From CAYOPZ01 sp964406005 (GTDB taxonomy: Bacteria; Bacteroidota; Bacteroidia; Bacteroidales; SM23-62): 34,763 nt of DNA. Positions 1 through 8,998 of this stretch are shown one piece after another. Each line of letters starts with the position of its first letter. Position 1 is the stretch's first letter. The notes below the pieces were generated by a model that was not told where the DNA came from, searched no databases, and saw nothing but the letters and a program-made list of their open reading frames with translations. Where the stretch lies: contig CAYOPZ010000032.1 of assembly GCA_964406005.1 (NCBI GenBank), positions 1 through 34,763 of the forward strand, in the 5' to 3' direction. The translations under genes were made by a program, and so were the position numbers.

Positions 1-72
1 AGAGCAGCATTAAGTTTTGCGCAGCAAAATTTGCCGGCTGCGGTTTCACAGGATCCGGTCATAATTGATTAA
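1..72 (+). CDS. Possible 3' end of a gene cut by the window edge
   Basis: Frame 1 is open from the first base to a TAA at 70-72 and would encode 23 residues ending in QDPVIID. Frame 3 is also open for a similar length, so the frame choice is uncertain. The fragment is too short to recognise a family. It would lie upstream of, and in the same direction as, the secreted PKD protein, separated by about 90 AT-rich bases. It is listed only because the window probably begins inside or near a gene. Confidence 0.25.
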   Translation, partial: RAALSFAQQNLPAAVSQDPVIID

Positions 73-161
73 TCTAAAATCCTGCAAAAAACATGCTTTA
101 TCAGGAATTAATTATTACATTCGCATAATATAATATTAAAAGATCCTTATCTATTTAATTA

Positions 162-3100
162 ATGAAGCAAAAAATACCCAGTACAGGAATTCTTCTTATA
201 CTATTCAGTTTCTCTGCTATTTCCGGGCAATCCGGGCTAAAAAGCATGGAAAACAAATCGTTACGGCCGGAAAAACACATTGGCTTCAGTTCCGGCCGGC
301 TCTCTTCGTCCGATGGTAATACGATCCGTTTCCCGGTTCCGGAGTTCAAATCAGCACCGGCGATGCCCGTGCAAAAAATGGACAGCATCGTGGACTACTA
401 TTACGACGGGGGCTGGATGATAGAATCTGTCGAATCATATAAATACAACCTGCAGGGAAGGATGATCTCAGAAAGAGATGCTTACTATGACGTGGAGCTG
501 CAGAGGACAGTACCTGATAGCAGGATCGATTACGGCTATACCGCTGATGGCATGGTATCCTCCTTGCTGGAGTATGAATGGGAGGGGACTGCGGAAAACT
601 GGGTCAGAACCTACGGGATAAATTATGAATACAATACAGACGGAAAAGAAATTTCCAGTACAGGAAGTGATTGGGATCCGGTAACCGGAATGTGGAATCC
701 CGAATACCTTGACTCCTCCCGGTATGATATGCAGGGCATCCTTTTATACGAGAGTTCATACAGTTACGACACCATGCTTATGGACTGGACGCCCTATTAC
801 CGCACGGAATACAGTTACGATACGAACGGTTTCAATACCGGATATATATCATACGCCTGGAACACCGACTCCAGCAGCTGGGAAGAAGTCTACAAGACGG
901 AACTCTGGCCGGACGAAAACGGTCAGGATACACTCGAATGGGATTATTACCGGGACGGCTCTCAATGGCTGGATGATTCAAGATCTTACACAAGCTACAA
1001 CGCCAACGGAGATATTGTCCTTGAAGAAGACTATTACTTCGACGGAGAAGTCTGGACTGGCGATTTCAGGTATGAATACGTTTATGACGGTTCGAACAGG
1101 CTTGCCCAGGAGCTGGAATACTACTGGGATTTTTCGGGCGGGGACTGGACCCCCTCATACGACACTCAGTATGCCCGGGATGAGAACGGAAACATTACCG
1201 TGGAAACCTATTCTGAATACGATACAGCCAGCCAGGCCTTTGTCTTTACCGACAGGACCTGGTATGATTTTGACGATGCGGTCCTCTGGACGGATTTGGC
1301 CCTGCCAATCTGGTTTACCGAAGAAGATCAGCAGTATGATTTTATAAACAAGGTACTGTCTTCCACCGAGGCAGACTGGGACACGGTTTCAATGAGCTTC
1401 GATACGACCTATCAAAGCCTTGTATATTATTCCGATTTCCTGAACACCGTTACAAGCGATACCTCATGTACGGCCGATTTTTCATGGGAACAGGATAGCG
1501 AAAATCATTTGCTGGTAAATTTCACAGACCTGTCAGACTCTGCGATTGTCTCATGGTACTGGACTTTCGGAGACGGGGAAACCAGTACACTCCGGAATCC
1601 CGGTCATCTTTACGGCAAAGCGGGGACCTACGAGGTAATCCTTAACACCCTCGATGAAAGCGGTTTCTGCAATAATACCGTCGTGAAGCGTATCAAGGCA
1701 GGCGATCCCGGATGCAATGCGTCTTATACCTTTATGATAGATACCGCGAACCTGACGGTCACGTTCACAAATGCTTCCGAAGGTGTCTCTCCCGATTACT
1801 ACTGGAAATTCGGGGACGGTACGATCTCCAGCGAGAAGGATCCGGTGCATCAGTACCAGCGCGCCGGGACATACGAAATTACACTGACCATGCAAAGCCA
1901 GTCCGGAACAACATGTAACGACCGTTACAGCGTTCCATTAACCGTAGGGATTGTCGATTGTGACGCCGATTTTGCCGTGTATGTCGATTCCAGCAGCAAC
2001 ACCGCTTACTTCAGGGCGAAACAGGTGGCTCCCGGCAACCTGTATAACTGGGTTTTCGGAGACGGTTCCGTGGCAAATACCCCGAGCCATGTTCAGACCT
2101 TCAGTGATCCTGGATATTATTCGGCCATGCTGACCGTATCAAATCAGGAAGCTGGATGTGTGGAATCGAATAAGCGGGACATACTTGTCGGAAGCAGGAG
2201 TCCCGGTGGAAAAGCTTCATTTATATACCTTGGCGGCGACGGAAGTACGGTCAGCTTTACGGATCAGTCACTCGGGGAAGGGCTCAGCTACCTCTGGAAT
2301 TTCAACGACGGAAATACTTCCACAGACAAGGATCCTGTTCATACATACCTGGAACCCGGCTACTATACCGTATGCCTGACGGTCACAGCACCGGGCGGGA
2401 AGCAGGATACATACTGTGAAATGGTCTTCGCCGGAACGAACACGCAGGATGAATGCCTGGCACAATTCAGTTATACAGTGATCGACAGCATCCTTCAAAT
2501 AGCCTGCCAGGACAGGTCTTTCGGTAATCCGGATTCCTGGAAATGGACCTATAACGAGAACGAATGGTCGTCCACGGTGCAGAATCCTGTTTACAATAGC
2601 GGGTCGGCGGGATACTACAAGGTTCGGCTTACCATGCGGAACTCTGCAAACGGATGCACCGATGACGCGTTCGGATTGATCAACCTTGCCTCCGATCCAG
2701 GACTGAAGGCAGGCATCGGTTATACCATTGACAGCAGCGATTTGAAGGCGGAAAGCTATCCGGTTGATTTCGTGGGGGTGTCTCTCGGGGATGCCGGAAA
2801 ACTGAAATGGAGCTTCGGAGACGGGACCTATGATTCGACCACCGTCAATCCGACGCATGTCTACACCGAACCGGGCACCTATACGGTATGCCTTACCGTT
2901 ACCAATACGACAACCGGAGAAGCGGACACAACCTGCGAAGAAGTAACGGTAGAGTCTGCCACATCAATTACGGATTATGTTACGGAAAATGTAATCCTGC
3001 GCGCATACCCCAATCCCTTCAGTGAATCCTGCCAGGTGATCATACACCTCAGGGAAAGGACTGACGCGAACCTGACGCTTTACGACCTCGGGGGGCGAAA

Positions 3101-3245
3101 GATGAAAGTATTGCTTGACAGGGAACTTCCTTCCGGTGAACATCGTCTGAGTCTGGACGGATCGGATCTGGGGGAGGGGCTTTATTACCTGATACTTAAT
3201 ACGAACCTGGGGACAGAAAGGCAGAGTCTCAGTATTATCAGATAG
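162..3245 (+). CDS. Secreted PKD-repeat protein with T9SS type A sorting domain
   Basis: This is a predicted secreted or surface-anchored protein of 1027 residues. Residues 1-22 form a signal peptide (basic start, hydrophobic core ILLILFSFSA). Residues about 85-375 hold roughly nine degenerate Tyr/Trp/Asp-rich units of about 35-40 residues (pattern W..xYxYDxxG), resembling YD-type repeats. Six PKD-like domains follow, with WxFGDG-type cores near residues 467, 548, 630, 712, 794 and 883, a period of about 82. The fifth is degenerate (WKWTYNENEW). The C-terminus from YPNPF (residue 949) reads as a type A sorting domain ending in IIR. Known T9SS biology predicts outer-membrane export with the C-terminal domain cleaved. 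PKD domains usually mediate binding or act as spacers, and I see no catalytic domain. It converges on the hydrolase with a 6-base gap. Ligand and role are unknown. Confidence 0.9.
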   Translation: MKQKIPSTGILLILFSFSAISGQSGLKSMENKSLRPEKHIGFSSGRLSSSDGNTIRFPVPEFKSAPAMPVQKMDSIVDYYYDGGWMIESVESYKYNLQGRMISERDAYYDVELQRTVPDSRIDYGYTADGMVSSLLEYEWEGTAENWVRTYGINYEYNTDGKEISSTGSDWDPVTGMWNPEYLDSSRYDMQGILLYESSYSYDTMLMDWTPYYRTEYSYDTNGFNTGYISYAWNTDSSSWEEVYKTELWPDENGQDTLEWDYYRDGSQWLDDSRSYTSYNANGDIVLEEDYYFDGEVWTGDFRYEYVYDGSNRLAQELEYYWDFSGGDWTPSYDTQYARDENGNITVETYSEYDTASQAFVFTDRTWYDFDDAVLWTDLALPIWFTEEDQQYDFINKVLSSTEADWDTVSMSFDTTYQSLVYYSDFLNTVTSDTSCTADFSWEQDSENHLLVNFTDLSDSAIVSWYWTFGDGETSTLRNPGHLYGKAGTYEVILNTLDESGFCNNTVVKRIKAGDPGCNASYTFMIDTANLTVTFTNASEGVSPDYYWKFGDGTISSEKDPVHQYQRAGTYEITLTMQSQSGTTCNDRYSVPLTVGIVDCDADFAVYVDSSSNTAYFRAKQVAPGNLYNWVFGDGSVANTPSHVQTFSDPGYYSAMLTVSNQEAGCVESNKRDILVGSRSPGGKASFIYLGGDGSTVSFTDQSLGEGLSYLWNFNDGNTSTDKDPVHTYLEPGYYTVCLTVTAPGGKQDTYCEMVFAGTNTQDECLAQFSYTVIDSILQIACQDRSFGNPDSWKWTYNENEWSSTVQNPVYNSGSAGYYKVRLTMRNSANGCTDDAFGLINLASDPGLKAGIGYTIDSSDLKAESYPVDFVGVSLGDAGKLKWSFGDGTYDSTTVNPTHVYTEPGTYTVCLTVTNTTTGEADTTCEEVTVESATSITDYVTENVILRAYPNPFSESCQVIIHLRERTDANLTLYDLGGRKMKVLLDRELPSGEHRLSLDGSDLGEGLYYLILNTNLGTERQSLSIIR
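414..1290 (+). repeat. Tandem Tyr/Trp/Asp-rich protein repeats
   Basis: Inside the secreted PKD protein, about nine imperfect coding repeats of 100-120 bases each carry a Trp about 10-15 residues before a Y-x-Y-D/N-x-x-G core. The cores include YKYNLQG, YEYNTDG, SRYDMQG, YSYDTNG, TSYNANG and YVYDGSN. They are diverged at DNA level, so this is an old protein repeat and not a recent slippage tract. Confidence 0.6.
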
Positions 3246-3251
3246 ACCGGT

Positions 3252-4055
3252 TCAGGGCTTGTAGATCCTGTCAAGGAAACGGAATACGCCTGCCACTGCT
3301 TCCTCCTTCTCTTCTATAAACCCCATGTGTCCTGAGTTCTCCAGCACAAGGGTTTCTGTATCGGGGGCCAGCGCAAAATGCTGCTCGTATACGGGGAAGG
3401 GAATGTAATTGTCCTTCCTGCCGGCCACGATCATTACCGGCACCCGGGATCCTTTCAGCACATGCCTGCGGTCGGGCCTTGCTTTCATGCCCTCCAGGGC
3501 ACATATTATGCCCCTGTCAGGTGTTTTCCCTGCAATTCCCAAGGCTCTCTTAACCTCCTGTTGCATCCTCTGCAGATTATCGTCGGCAAATGCATTCTGA
3601 ACATTCACATTGATGAATTGCATTTTCCTGCCTGACCTGACAAGCGAGATTTCCCTGTCCCTTTTTGTTTTCTTATCTTCCGGATCGGCCAGCGAATGCG
3701 AATGAAACAGAATGTATCCCAGGGTAATCTCCGGAAATATTTCCTCGAATGCCAGGGTCGCATACCCTCCCATAGAATGCCCTATTACAACGGTCCGGCC
3801 GATGCCCAGATGGTCAAGCACATGTTTTACGGCATCGGCCATTACCGCCATGGTATCAATGGTGCTGAAAATCCCTGACTGCCCGTGTCCGGGCAGGTCT
3901 ATCGCGATCACCCTGTAACGTGCAGCCAGATCAGTGGTGAATGATCCCCAGATTTCCAGCGATTCAAGATAACCATGAAGAAGAATAACCGGGTCACCCG
4001 ATCCCGAGTCGGTGAACCGGATACTTGCATCCTGGTATGTAATGGTGTTGTTCAT
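3252..4055 (-). CDS. Alpha/beta hydrolase
   Basis: A 267-residue alpha/beta-hydrolase-fold enzyme, probably cytoplasmic because no signal peptide is visible. The oxyanion region LLHGYLES (25-32) precedes the nucleophile elbow GHSMGG with Ser94. The acid is probably Asp215 in GRKDNYIP and the general base His243 in SGHMGF. Length and motif spacing match the AB_hydrolase_1 esterase/lactonase/haloperoxidase-like group, and the substrate cannot be read from the sequence. ATG at 4055 gives a normal N-terminus running straight into the first beta strand. The gene sits 64 bases downstream of the end of the M24 peptidase on the same strand, so the two may be co-transcribed. Confidence 0.88.
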   Translation of the reverse strand: MNNTITYQDASIRFTDSGSGDPVILLHGYLESLEIWGSFTTDLAARYRVIAIDLPGHGQSGIFSTIDTMAVMADAVKHVLDHLGIGRTVVIGHSMGGYATLAFEEIFPEITLGYILFHSHSLADPEDKKTKRDREISLVRSGRKMQFINVNVQNAFADDNLQRMQQEVKRALGIAGKTPDRGIICALEGMKARPDRRHVLKGSRVPVMIVAGRKDNYIPFPVYEQHFALAPDTETLVLENSGHMGFIEEKEEAVAGVFRFLDRIYKP

Positions 4056-4119
4056 TGCCGTTTTTCCGGATCGGAATTCGGTTATGAAGATAAAAAATTT
4101 TCATCTAATACCTGACCTG

Positions 4120-5409
4120 CTATGCATTCATCAAGGTTTCAATTTCCCCGGGGTCCATCGGTATTTCATCCATCAGGTCGATGTTCCCGTCCCGCGTTAT
4201 CAGTATATCGTTCTCAAGGCGGATTCCTGTTTTTTCTCCTGCAATATATATACCCGGCTCACATGTAAGGACCATGCCTTCCTCGAGGACCAGTTGCCTG
4301 TCGCCGCTGTCATGCACATCGAGCCCGAGAAAATGGGAAATCCCGTGCATAAAATATTTCATGAATAAGGGTGAATCCTTTTTTTGCCGGGCTGCTTCAT
4401 CTTTTGAATACAGCCCCAGCCTGATATGTTCTTCCTCGCTCTTTTCGCAGACCTTTTCATGAATTGCCTGTATGGTGGTACCGGGCTTCATCAGGTTCCT
4501 GGCAAACCGGAACAGCCTGTGGCAGGCTTCATATATTTCCCTCTGACGCTTCGAAAACCTTCCGTTCACCGGTACGGTCCGTGAACAGTCTGCCGAATAA
4601 TTGCCGTACTCTGCACCGAAGTCCATCAGCAGCATCTGTCCCTTTCCCAGGATATGGTCATTATCAATATAATGAAGAATGCAGGCATTCCCGCCTGAAG
4701 CAATGATCGGAGCATAGGCATGCCCGGATGCCCCCCGGCGCAGGAATTCATACGTAAGTTCAGCTTCCAGTTCATATTCCATGATACCATCTTTCACCAC
4801 CTGCAGCACCCTCCTGAAACCTGCTGCAGTGATCCGGACTGCCTCCCTGATCATTTCAAGTTCTTCGGGTTCTTTCTTCAACCTCAATTTCTGAAGCAGG
4901 GGGGTCAGTCTCTGGTATCGATGTGCGGGATACTTTTCCTTCAGCCCCATAAGGTATCTTTCATCCCTCGACTGATATTCAGTTCTGAACTTTACCTGTT
5001 CATCCGTCCGGCAATAAATATTCCTGCTTTTCAGAATCGCTTCATGCGCCATGGCCTCAAAATCTTCAAGCCAGTAAACAGAACTGATTCCCGAAATTTT
5101 GCCAGCTTCCTCCAGGCTCAGCTTCTTCCCCTCCCAGGTTTCCATTTCAGGCACGGGCTTCCGGATAAAAAGCCGGGTTATTTTGTCCTTCTCTTTATGA
5201 TCCGGGCAGAGTAACAGGACTGACATCTCCTGTTCTATTCCGGTCAGGTAAAAAAAATCCGGACTCTGCCTGTAAGGATAATACTGATCGCCGCTGCGAA
5301 CCATCTGGTCGCTTGAATGGACGATAACCACCGAATTGTCTTCCAGCAACCGGGACAATTTTTCCCGGTTCCTGACAAAAAGATCACTTGGAATGGTTTG
5401 GTATCGCAT
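4120..5409 (-). CDS. pepP: Xaa-Pro aminopeptidase (M24B, aminopeptidase P)
   Basis: A 429-residue enzyme that removes N-terminal residues preceding proline, expected in the cytoplasm. The N-terminal AMP_N domain has the PYRQSPDFFYLTG signature (45-57). The pita-bread domain carries all dinuclear-metal ligands: Asp263 in LMDFGAEYG, Asp274 in SADCSRT, His359 in HGISHFLG, Glu384 in CEPGIYI and Glu399 in RLENDIL. I chose the ATG at 5409 (MRYQTIPSDLF), which aligns with the usual start. The frame is open upstream to an ATG at 5478, but those 23 residues look unlike the family and lie almost at the predicted transcription start. The gene is transcribed divergently from sdhCAB, and a second M24 peptidase lies beyond that operon. 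Confidence 0.9.
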   Translation of the reverse strand: MRYQTIPSDLFVRNREKLSRLLEDNSVVIVHSSDQMVRSGDQYYPYRQSPDFFYLTGIEQEMSVLLLCPDHKEKDKITRLFIRKPVPEMETWEGKKLSLEEAGKISGISSVYWLEDFEAMAHEAILKSRNIYCRTDEQVKFRTEYQSRDERYLMGLKEKYPAHRYQRLTPLLQKLRLKKEPEELEMIREAVRITAAGFRRVLQVVKDGIMEYELEAELTYEFLRRGASGHAYAPIIASGGNACILHYIDNDHILGKGQMLLMDFGAEYGNYSADCSRTVPVNGRFSKRQREIYEACHRLFRFARNLMKPGTTIQAIHEKVCEKSEEEHIRLGLYSKDEAARQKKDSPLFMKYFMHGISHFLGLDVHDSGDRQLVLEEGMVLTCEPGIYIAGEKTGIRLENDILITRDGNIDLMDEIPMDPGEIETLMNA

Positions 5410-5486
5410 TGTGCACCCGGTGTGACATGATTCCTTATTGTGTTGAGAAACATCTGCAGAATAAGAGAAAACCCGCAAGAATTATC

Positions 5487-5494
5487 CAAAGATA
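5487..5494 (-). promoter_or_regulatory. Candidate -7 promoter box for the M24 peptidase
   Basis: Read on the minus strand this is TATCTTTG, a perfect match to the Bacteroidota -7 consensus TAnnTTTG. It would start transcription near 5480, about 70 bases before the chosen ATG at 5409. No clear TTTG is seen at the -33 position. A weaker divergent box, TAACTTTA (5497-5504, plus), could serve sdhC. The two boxes nearly touch, so transcription of the two units may be mutually exclusive. Confidence 0.35.
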
Positions 5495-5596
5495 TATAAC
5501 TTTAAGAACTAATTTCATCAATTCCCCGTGCAGGGATTTTCCATATTACTGACATGCATACCGGCATCAAAATCCGCAAAACGTAAATCCTTACAA

Positions 5597-6265
5597 ATGA
5601 GCAACATCTTTTTTTCCTCTATTGGCAAAAAACTGATTATGGCCCTGGCAGGCCTTTTCCTGGTGTTATTTTTGCCGGTTCATCTGGGCATAAACCTCAC
5701 GGTTATCCTTTTCAAGGATCCCAGGATCTTTAATATTGCCGCACACTTTATGGCGACAAACCTGGTCATCAAAATAATCGAGGTTGTGCTTTTCGGCGGG
5801 CTCATCCTGCATATCCTTTACGGTCTCATTGTGCAGACACTGAACTGGTTAGCAAGACCCGTCCGTTACAAAGTAGCCAATTACGCCCAGACATCTTTCT
5901 TTTCGAAATTCGTGATCCATACGGCATTGGTCATCCTCACCTTTCTTGTGATTCACCTGGCCGACTTTTACTTCAAGGCAAAATTCGGACATGTGGAAGA
6001 GGTCATTTATAACGGGAAGCATTATCACGACCTGGGAACCCTTGTGATTGAAAAATTCAAGATCACAGGCTATGTGATTCTCTACATAGCCTCATTCCTG
6101 TTCCTCGGATTTCATCTGCTGCACGGTTTTCAATCCGCATTCCAGACCCTCGGCCTGAATCATAAAGTCTATACTCCGCTGATCAAAACCCTGGGGGTTG
6201 TGTATTCGCTGGTTGTTGTCGCCGGATTCACCACCATACCCCTGGTCATTTATTTTACCCGATAA
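5597..6265 (+). CDS. sdhC: Succinate dehydrogenase/fumarate reductase cytochrome b subunit
   Basis: A 222-residue inner-membrane subunit that binds heme b and exchanges electrons between the SdhB iron-sulfur clusters and (mena)quinone. Five hydrophobic segments are visible (about 13-38, 53-80, 104-127, 156-178, 195-219). Histidines within helices (His29, His72, His120, His173/His176) are candidate heme ligands, as in the single-chain five-helix, di-heme type of Wolinella-like enzymes. The ATG at 5597 (MSNIFFSSIGKKLIMALAGL) is the family-like start. The frame opens upstream to a GTG at 5528, but the extra 23 residues are unlike the family. It is the first gene of sdhCAB, 21 bases before sdhA. 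Confidence 0.92.
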   Translation: MSNIFFSSIGKKLIMALAGLFLVLFLPVHLGINLTVILFKDPRIFNIAAHFMATNLVIKIIEVVLFGGLILHILYGLIVQTLNWLARPVRYKVANYAQTSFFSKFVIHTALVILTFLVIHLADFYFKAKFGHVEEVIYNGKHYHDLGTLVIEKFKITGYVILYIASFLFLGFHLLHGFQSAFQTLGLNHKVYTPLIKTLGVVYSLVVVAGFTTIPLVIYFTR

Positions 6266-6286
6266 TCAAGAAAACAATCCAATATT

Positions 6287-8227
6287 ATGACGAAACTGAA
6301 ATCCAGAATACCTGAAGGACCCGTTGAAAAGAAGTGGTCTGATTTCAAATCCGGCCAGAACCTTGTGAATCCTGCCAATAAAAGAAAGCTGGATATCATT
6401 GTAGTGGGTACGGGTCTTGCCGGAGCATCGGCAGCCGCCAGCCTTGCCGAACTCGGGTTCAACGTGATCAATTTCTGCTACCAGGACAGCCCCCGGCGGG
6501 CACACAGCATCGCCGCACAGGGAGGCATCAACGCAGCCAAGAATTACCAGAATGACGGGGACAGCGTTTACCGCCTGTTCTACGATACGGTCAAGGGAGG
6601 CGATTACCGTTCCAGGGAAGCCAATGTTTACCGGCTTGCCGAAGTAAGCGGGAACATCATAGACCAGTGTGTAGCGCAGGGTGTCCCCTTTGCACGGGAA
6701 TACGGCGGTATGATGGACAACCGCTCTTTCGGCGGGGCCCTGGTATCAAGGACATTTTATGCCCGGGGACAAACCGGGCAGCAACTTCTCCTGGGTGCCT
6801 ATTCGGCGGTCAGCAGGCAGGTAAAGCTCGGAAAAATAAAACTGGTCCCCCGTGAAGAAATGGTTGACCTGGTCATCATCGATGGACGTGCAAGGGGAAT
6901 AATCACCCGTGACCTGGTCAACGGTGAGATCAGGCGTCATGCAGCGCATGCAGTGGTCCTTGCCACCGGGGGTTACGGCAATACTTTCTTCCTTTCCACC
7001 ATGGCCATGGGAGCCAATGTAAGCGCTGCATGGCAATCCTACAAGAAGGGTGCGTTTTTCAGCAATCCCTGTTTCGTCCAGATCCATCCCACATGCATCC
7101 CTGTGCACGGAGATTATCAATCAAAGCTGACGCTCATGAGTGAAAGTCTCAGGAATGACGGCCGGATCTGGGTCCCGAAAAAAAAGGAGGATGCCGAAAA
7201 AATCCGGAACAAAACACTCAGTCCTGTCGAAATTACAGAGGAGGACAGGGACTATTACCTGGAAAGGCGCTACCCGGCATTCGGGAACCTGGTCCCCAGG
7301 GATGTCGCTTCAAGGGCTGCCAAGGAACGGTGCGACGCGGGTTACGGGGTCGGAACGGGGCTTGCGGTATATCTTGATTTTGCAGACGCCATCCAGAGGC
7401 TGGGCAGGGATGCCATCGAGGCCAAGTACGGGAACCTGTTCCAGATGTATGAAAAGATCACCGATGAAAATCCCTATGAAACCCCCATGATGATCTATCC
7501 GGCCATCCATTATACCATGGGCGGACTGTGGGTGGATTATGAACTGATGACCAGCGTACCCGGACTATTTGCAATCGGGGAGTGCAATTTTTCAGACCAT
7601 GGCGCCAACCGCCTGGGTGCATCCGCACTGATGCAGGGACTGGCGGACGGTTATTTCGTCCTTCCCTATACAATACAGAATTACCTGGCAGACCAGATCA
7701 ATGTACCCCGCTTCAGTACGGAAACCGGAGAATTCCAGGAAGCCGAGAAGAATGTCAGGGACCGGTTCCACAGGCTGATGAACATCAAGGGCAAACGGTC
7801 TTCCGATTCCTTCCACAAAGAGCTCGGCAGGATCATGTGGGAATATGTGGGTATGGCCCGTAACAGGGAAGGACTGGAAAAGGCCATCGGACAGATCCGT
7901 GAACTGAGAAAAGAATTCTGGAAAGACCTGAAGATCCCCGGGGGGCAGGAAGAGATCAACCAGGAACTTGAGAAGGCAAACAGGGTGGCGGATTTCCTGG
8001 AGATCGGAGAACTGGTCGCCATAGACGCCCTGCACAGGGAAGAATCGTGCGGCGGGCATTTCCGGGAAGAGTATCAGACCGAAGAGGGCGAAGCGCTCAG
8101 GAACGATAAGGATTTTTCCTATGTGGCGGCCTGGGAATATGCAGGTGAAAACAAGGATCCCATCCTGAACAAGGAACCGCTTGTATTTGAAAATATAGAG
8201 GTAAAACAGAGAGACTATAAAAAATAA
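6287..8227 (+). CDS. sdhA: Succinate dehydrogenase/fumarate reductase flavoprotein subunit
   Basis: A 646-residue catalytic subunit interconverting succinate and fumarate at the cytoplasmic face of the membrane. The Rossmann FAD-binding motif GTGLAG is at 41-46. His73 in RRAHSIAAQGG is the expected covalent FAD attachment site. HPTCIPVHGDYQ and the GANRLGASALMQG segment carry the expected substrate-binding and catalytic His/Arg residues. Length fits the Bacteroidota/epsilonproteobacterial group, which has longer N- and C-terminal parts than the E. coli enzyme. The direction of the reaction cannot be judged from sequence. It is the middle gene of the operon, with sdhB 12 bases downstream. Confidence 0.96.
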   Translation: MTKLKSRIPEGPVEKKWSDFKSGQNLVNPANKRKLDIIVVGTGLAGASAAASLAELGFNVINFCYQDSPRRAHSIAAQGGINAAKNYQNDGDSVYRLFYDTVKGGDYRSREANVYRLAEVSGNIIDQCVAQGVPFAREYGGMMDNRSFGGALVSRTFYARGQTGQQLLLGAYSAVSRQVKLGKIKLVPREEMVDLVIIDGRARGIITRDLVNGEIRRHAAHAVVLATGGYGNTFFLSTMAMGANVSAAWQSYKKGAFFSNPCFVQIHPTCIPVHGDYQSKLTLMSESLRNDGRIWVPKKKEDAEKIRNKTLSPVEITEEDRDYYLERRYPAFGNLVPRDVASRAAKERCDAGYGVGTGLAVYLDFADAIQRLGRDAIEAKYGNLFQMYEKITDENPYETPMMIYPAIHYTMGGLWVDYELMTSVPGLFAIGECNFSDHGANRLGASALMQGLADGYFVLPYTIQNYLADQINVPRFSTETGEFQEAEKNVRDRFHRLMNIKGKRSSDSFHKELGRIMWEYVGMARNREGLEKAIGQIRELRKEFWKDLKIPGGQEEINQELEKANRVADFLEIGELVAIDALHREESCGGHFREEYQTEEGEALRNDKDFSYVAAWEYAGENKDPILNKEPLVFENIEVKQRDYKK

Positions 8228-8239
8228 AGCAAATCGAAC

Positions 8240-8980
8240 ATGAACTTCAAGCTTAAAATCTGGAGGCAGAAAAATGCCCGGTCAAAAGGGAAATTTGTCA
8301 TTTACCACATCAGCAATATTTCATCCGACAGTTCCTTCCTTGAAATGCTCGACCAGCTGAATGAGAGGCTCATGGCCGAAAACCAGGAACCCGTTGCATT
8401 TGACCATGATTGCAGGGAAGGCATCTGCGGCGCATGCGGACTGTACATCAACGGTCATCCCCACGGCCCGGACAAGGCCATTACCACCTGCCAGCTTCAT
8501 ATGCGGAAATTCAGGGACGGTGATACCATCGTGATCGAACCCTGGCGGGCAAAACCCTTTCCGGTGATCAAGGACCTGATCGTGGACAGGTCAGTATTTG
8601 ACAAAATCATCCAGGCAGGAGGGTTTGTTTCGGTAAACACGGGTACCGCACCGGAAGCCAATGCCATACCGGTTGAAAAGGCAAATGCCGACCTTGCGTT
8701 CGAGGCGGCTGCATGCATAGGCTGCGGAGCCTGCGTTGCAGCCTGCAAAAATGCATCTGCCATGCTGTTCGTTGCGGCAAAGGTATCCCACCTGGCACTT
8801 CTGCCTCAGGGAAGGACCGAGGCTACAGAACGGGTTAAGAATATGGTGGCCGAGATGGACAGGCTCGGATTCGGTAACTGCACGAATACAGGCGCCTGTG
8901 AAGCGGAATGCCCCAAAGAGATAAAACTGACGAATATCGCAAGGCTCAACAGGGAGTACTTTACGGCGAAAATCAAATAA
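8240..8980 (+). CDS. sdhB: Succinate dehydrogenase/fumarate reductase iron-sulfur subunit
   Basis: A 246-residue subunit that relays electrons between FAD in SdhA and heme in SdhC. The N-terminal ferredoxin domain has the 2Fe-2S ligands Cys58, Cys63, Cys66 and Cys84 (CREGICGAC then TTC). The C-terminal domain has CIGCGACVAAC (Cys159, 162, 165, 169) and CTNTGACEAEC (Cys214, 220, 224), enough for a 4Fe-4S and a 3Fe-4S cluster. The Cys169 motif is followed by Lys instead of the common Pro. It is the last gene of sdhCAB. Only 18 bases separate it from the end of the convergent peptidase gene, and no convincing terminator hairpin is visible there. Confidence 0.95.
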   Translation: MNFKLKIWRQKNARSKGKFVIYHISNISSDSSFLEMLDQLNERLMAENQEPVAFDHDCREGICGACGLYINGHPHGPDKAITTCQLHMRKFRDGDTIVIEPWRAKPFPVIKDLIVDRSVFDKIIQAGGFVSVNTGTAPEANAIPVEKANADLAFEAAACIGCGACVAACKNASAMLFVAAKVSHLALLPQGRTEATERVKNMVAEMDRLGFGNCTNTGACEAECPKEIKLTNIARLNREYFTAKIK

Positions 8981-8998
8981 AAGGCCATTCCGGAAGGA

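Noticed and set aside
709..1347. 212-codon ORF overlapping the PKD protein on the same strand
   Set aside because: It lies wholly inside a well-supported gene in another frame, and its Thr/Pro/Arg-rich product is what the repeat codons give when shifted.
2268..2858. 196-codon minus-strand ORF under the PKD repeats
   Set aside because: Antisense shadow of a GC-richer coding region. No domain, and no promoter or start context.
5410..5478. Longer N-terminus for the first M24 peptidase from the ATG at 5478
   Set aside because: The 23 extra residues do not match the family, and the candidate -7 box at 5487-5494 would leave almost no leader.
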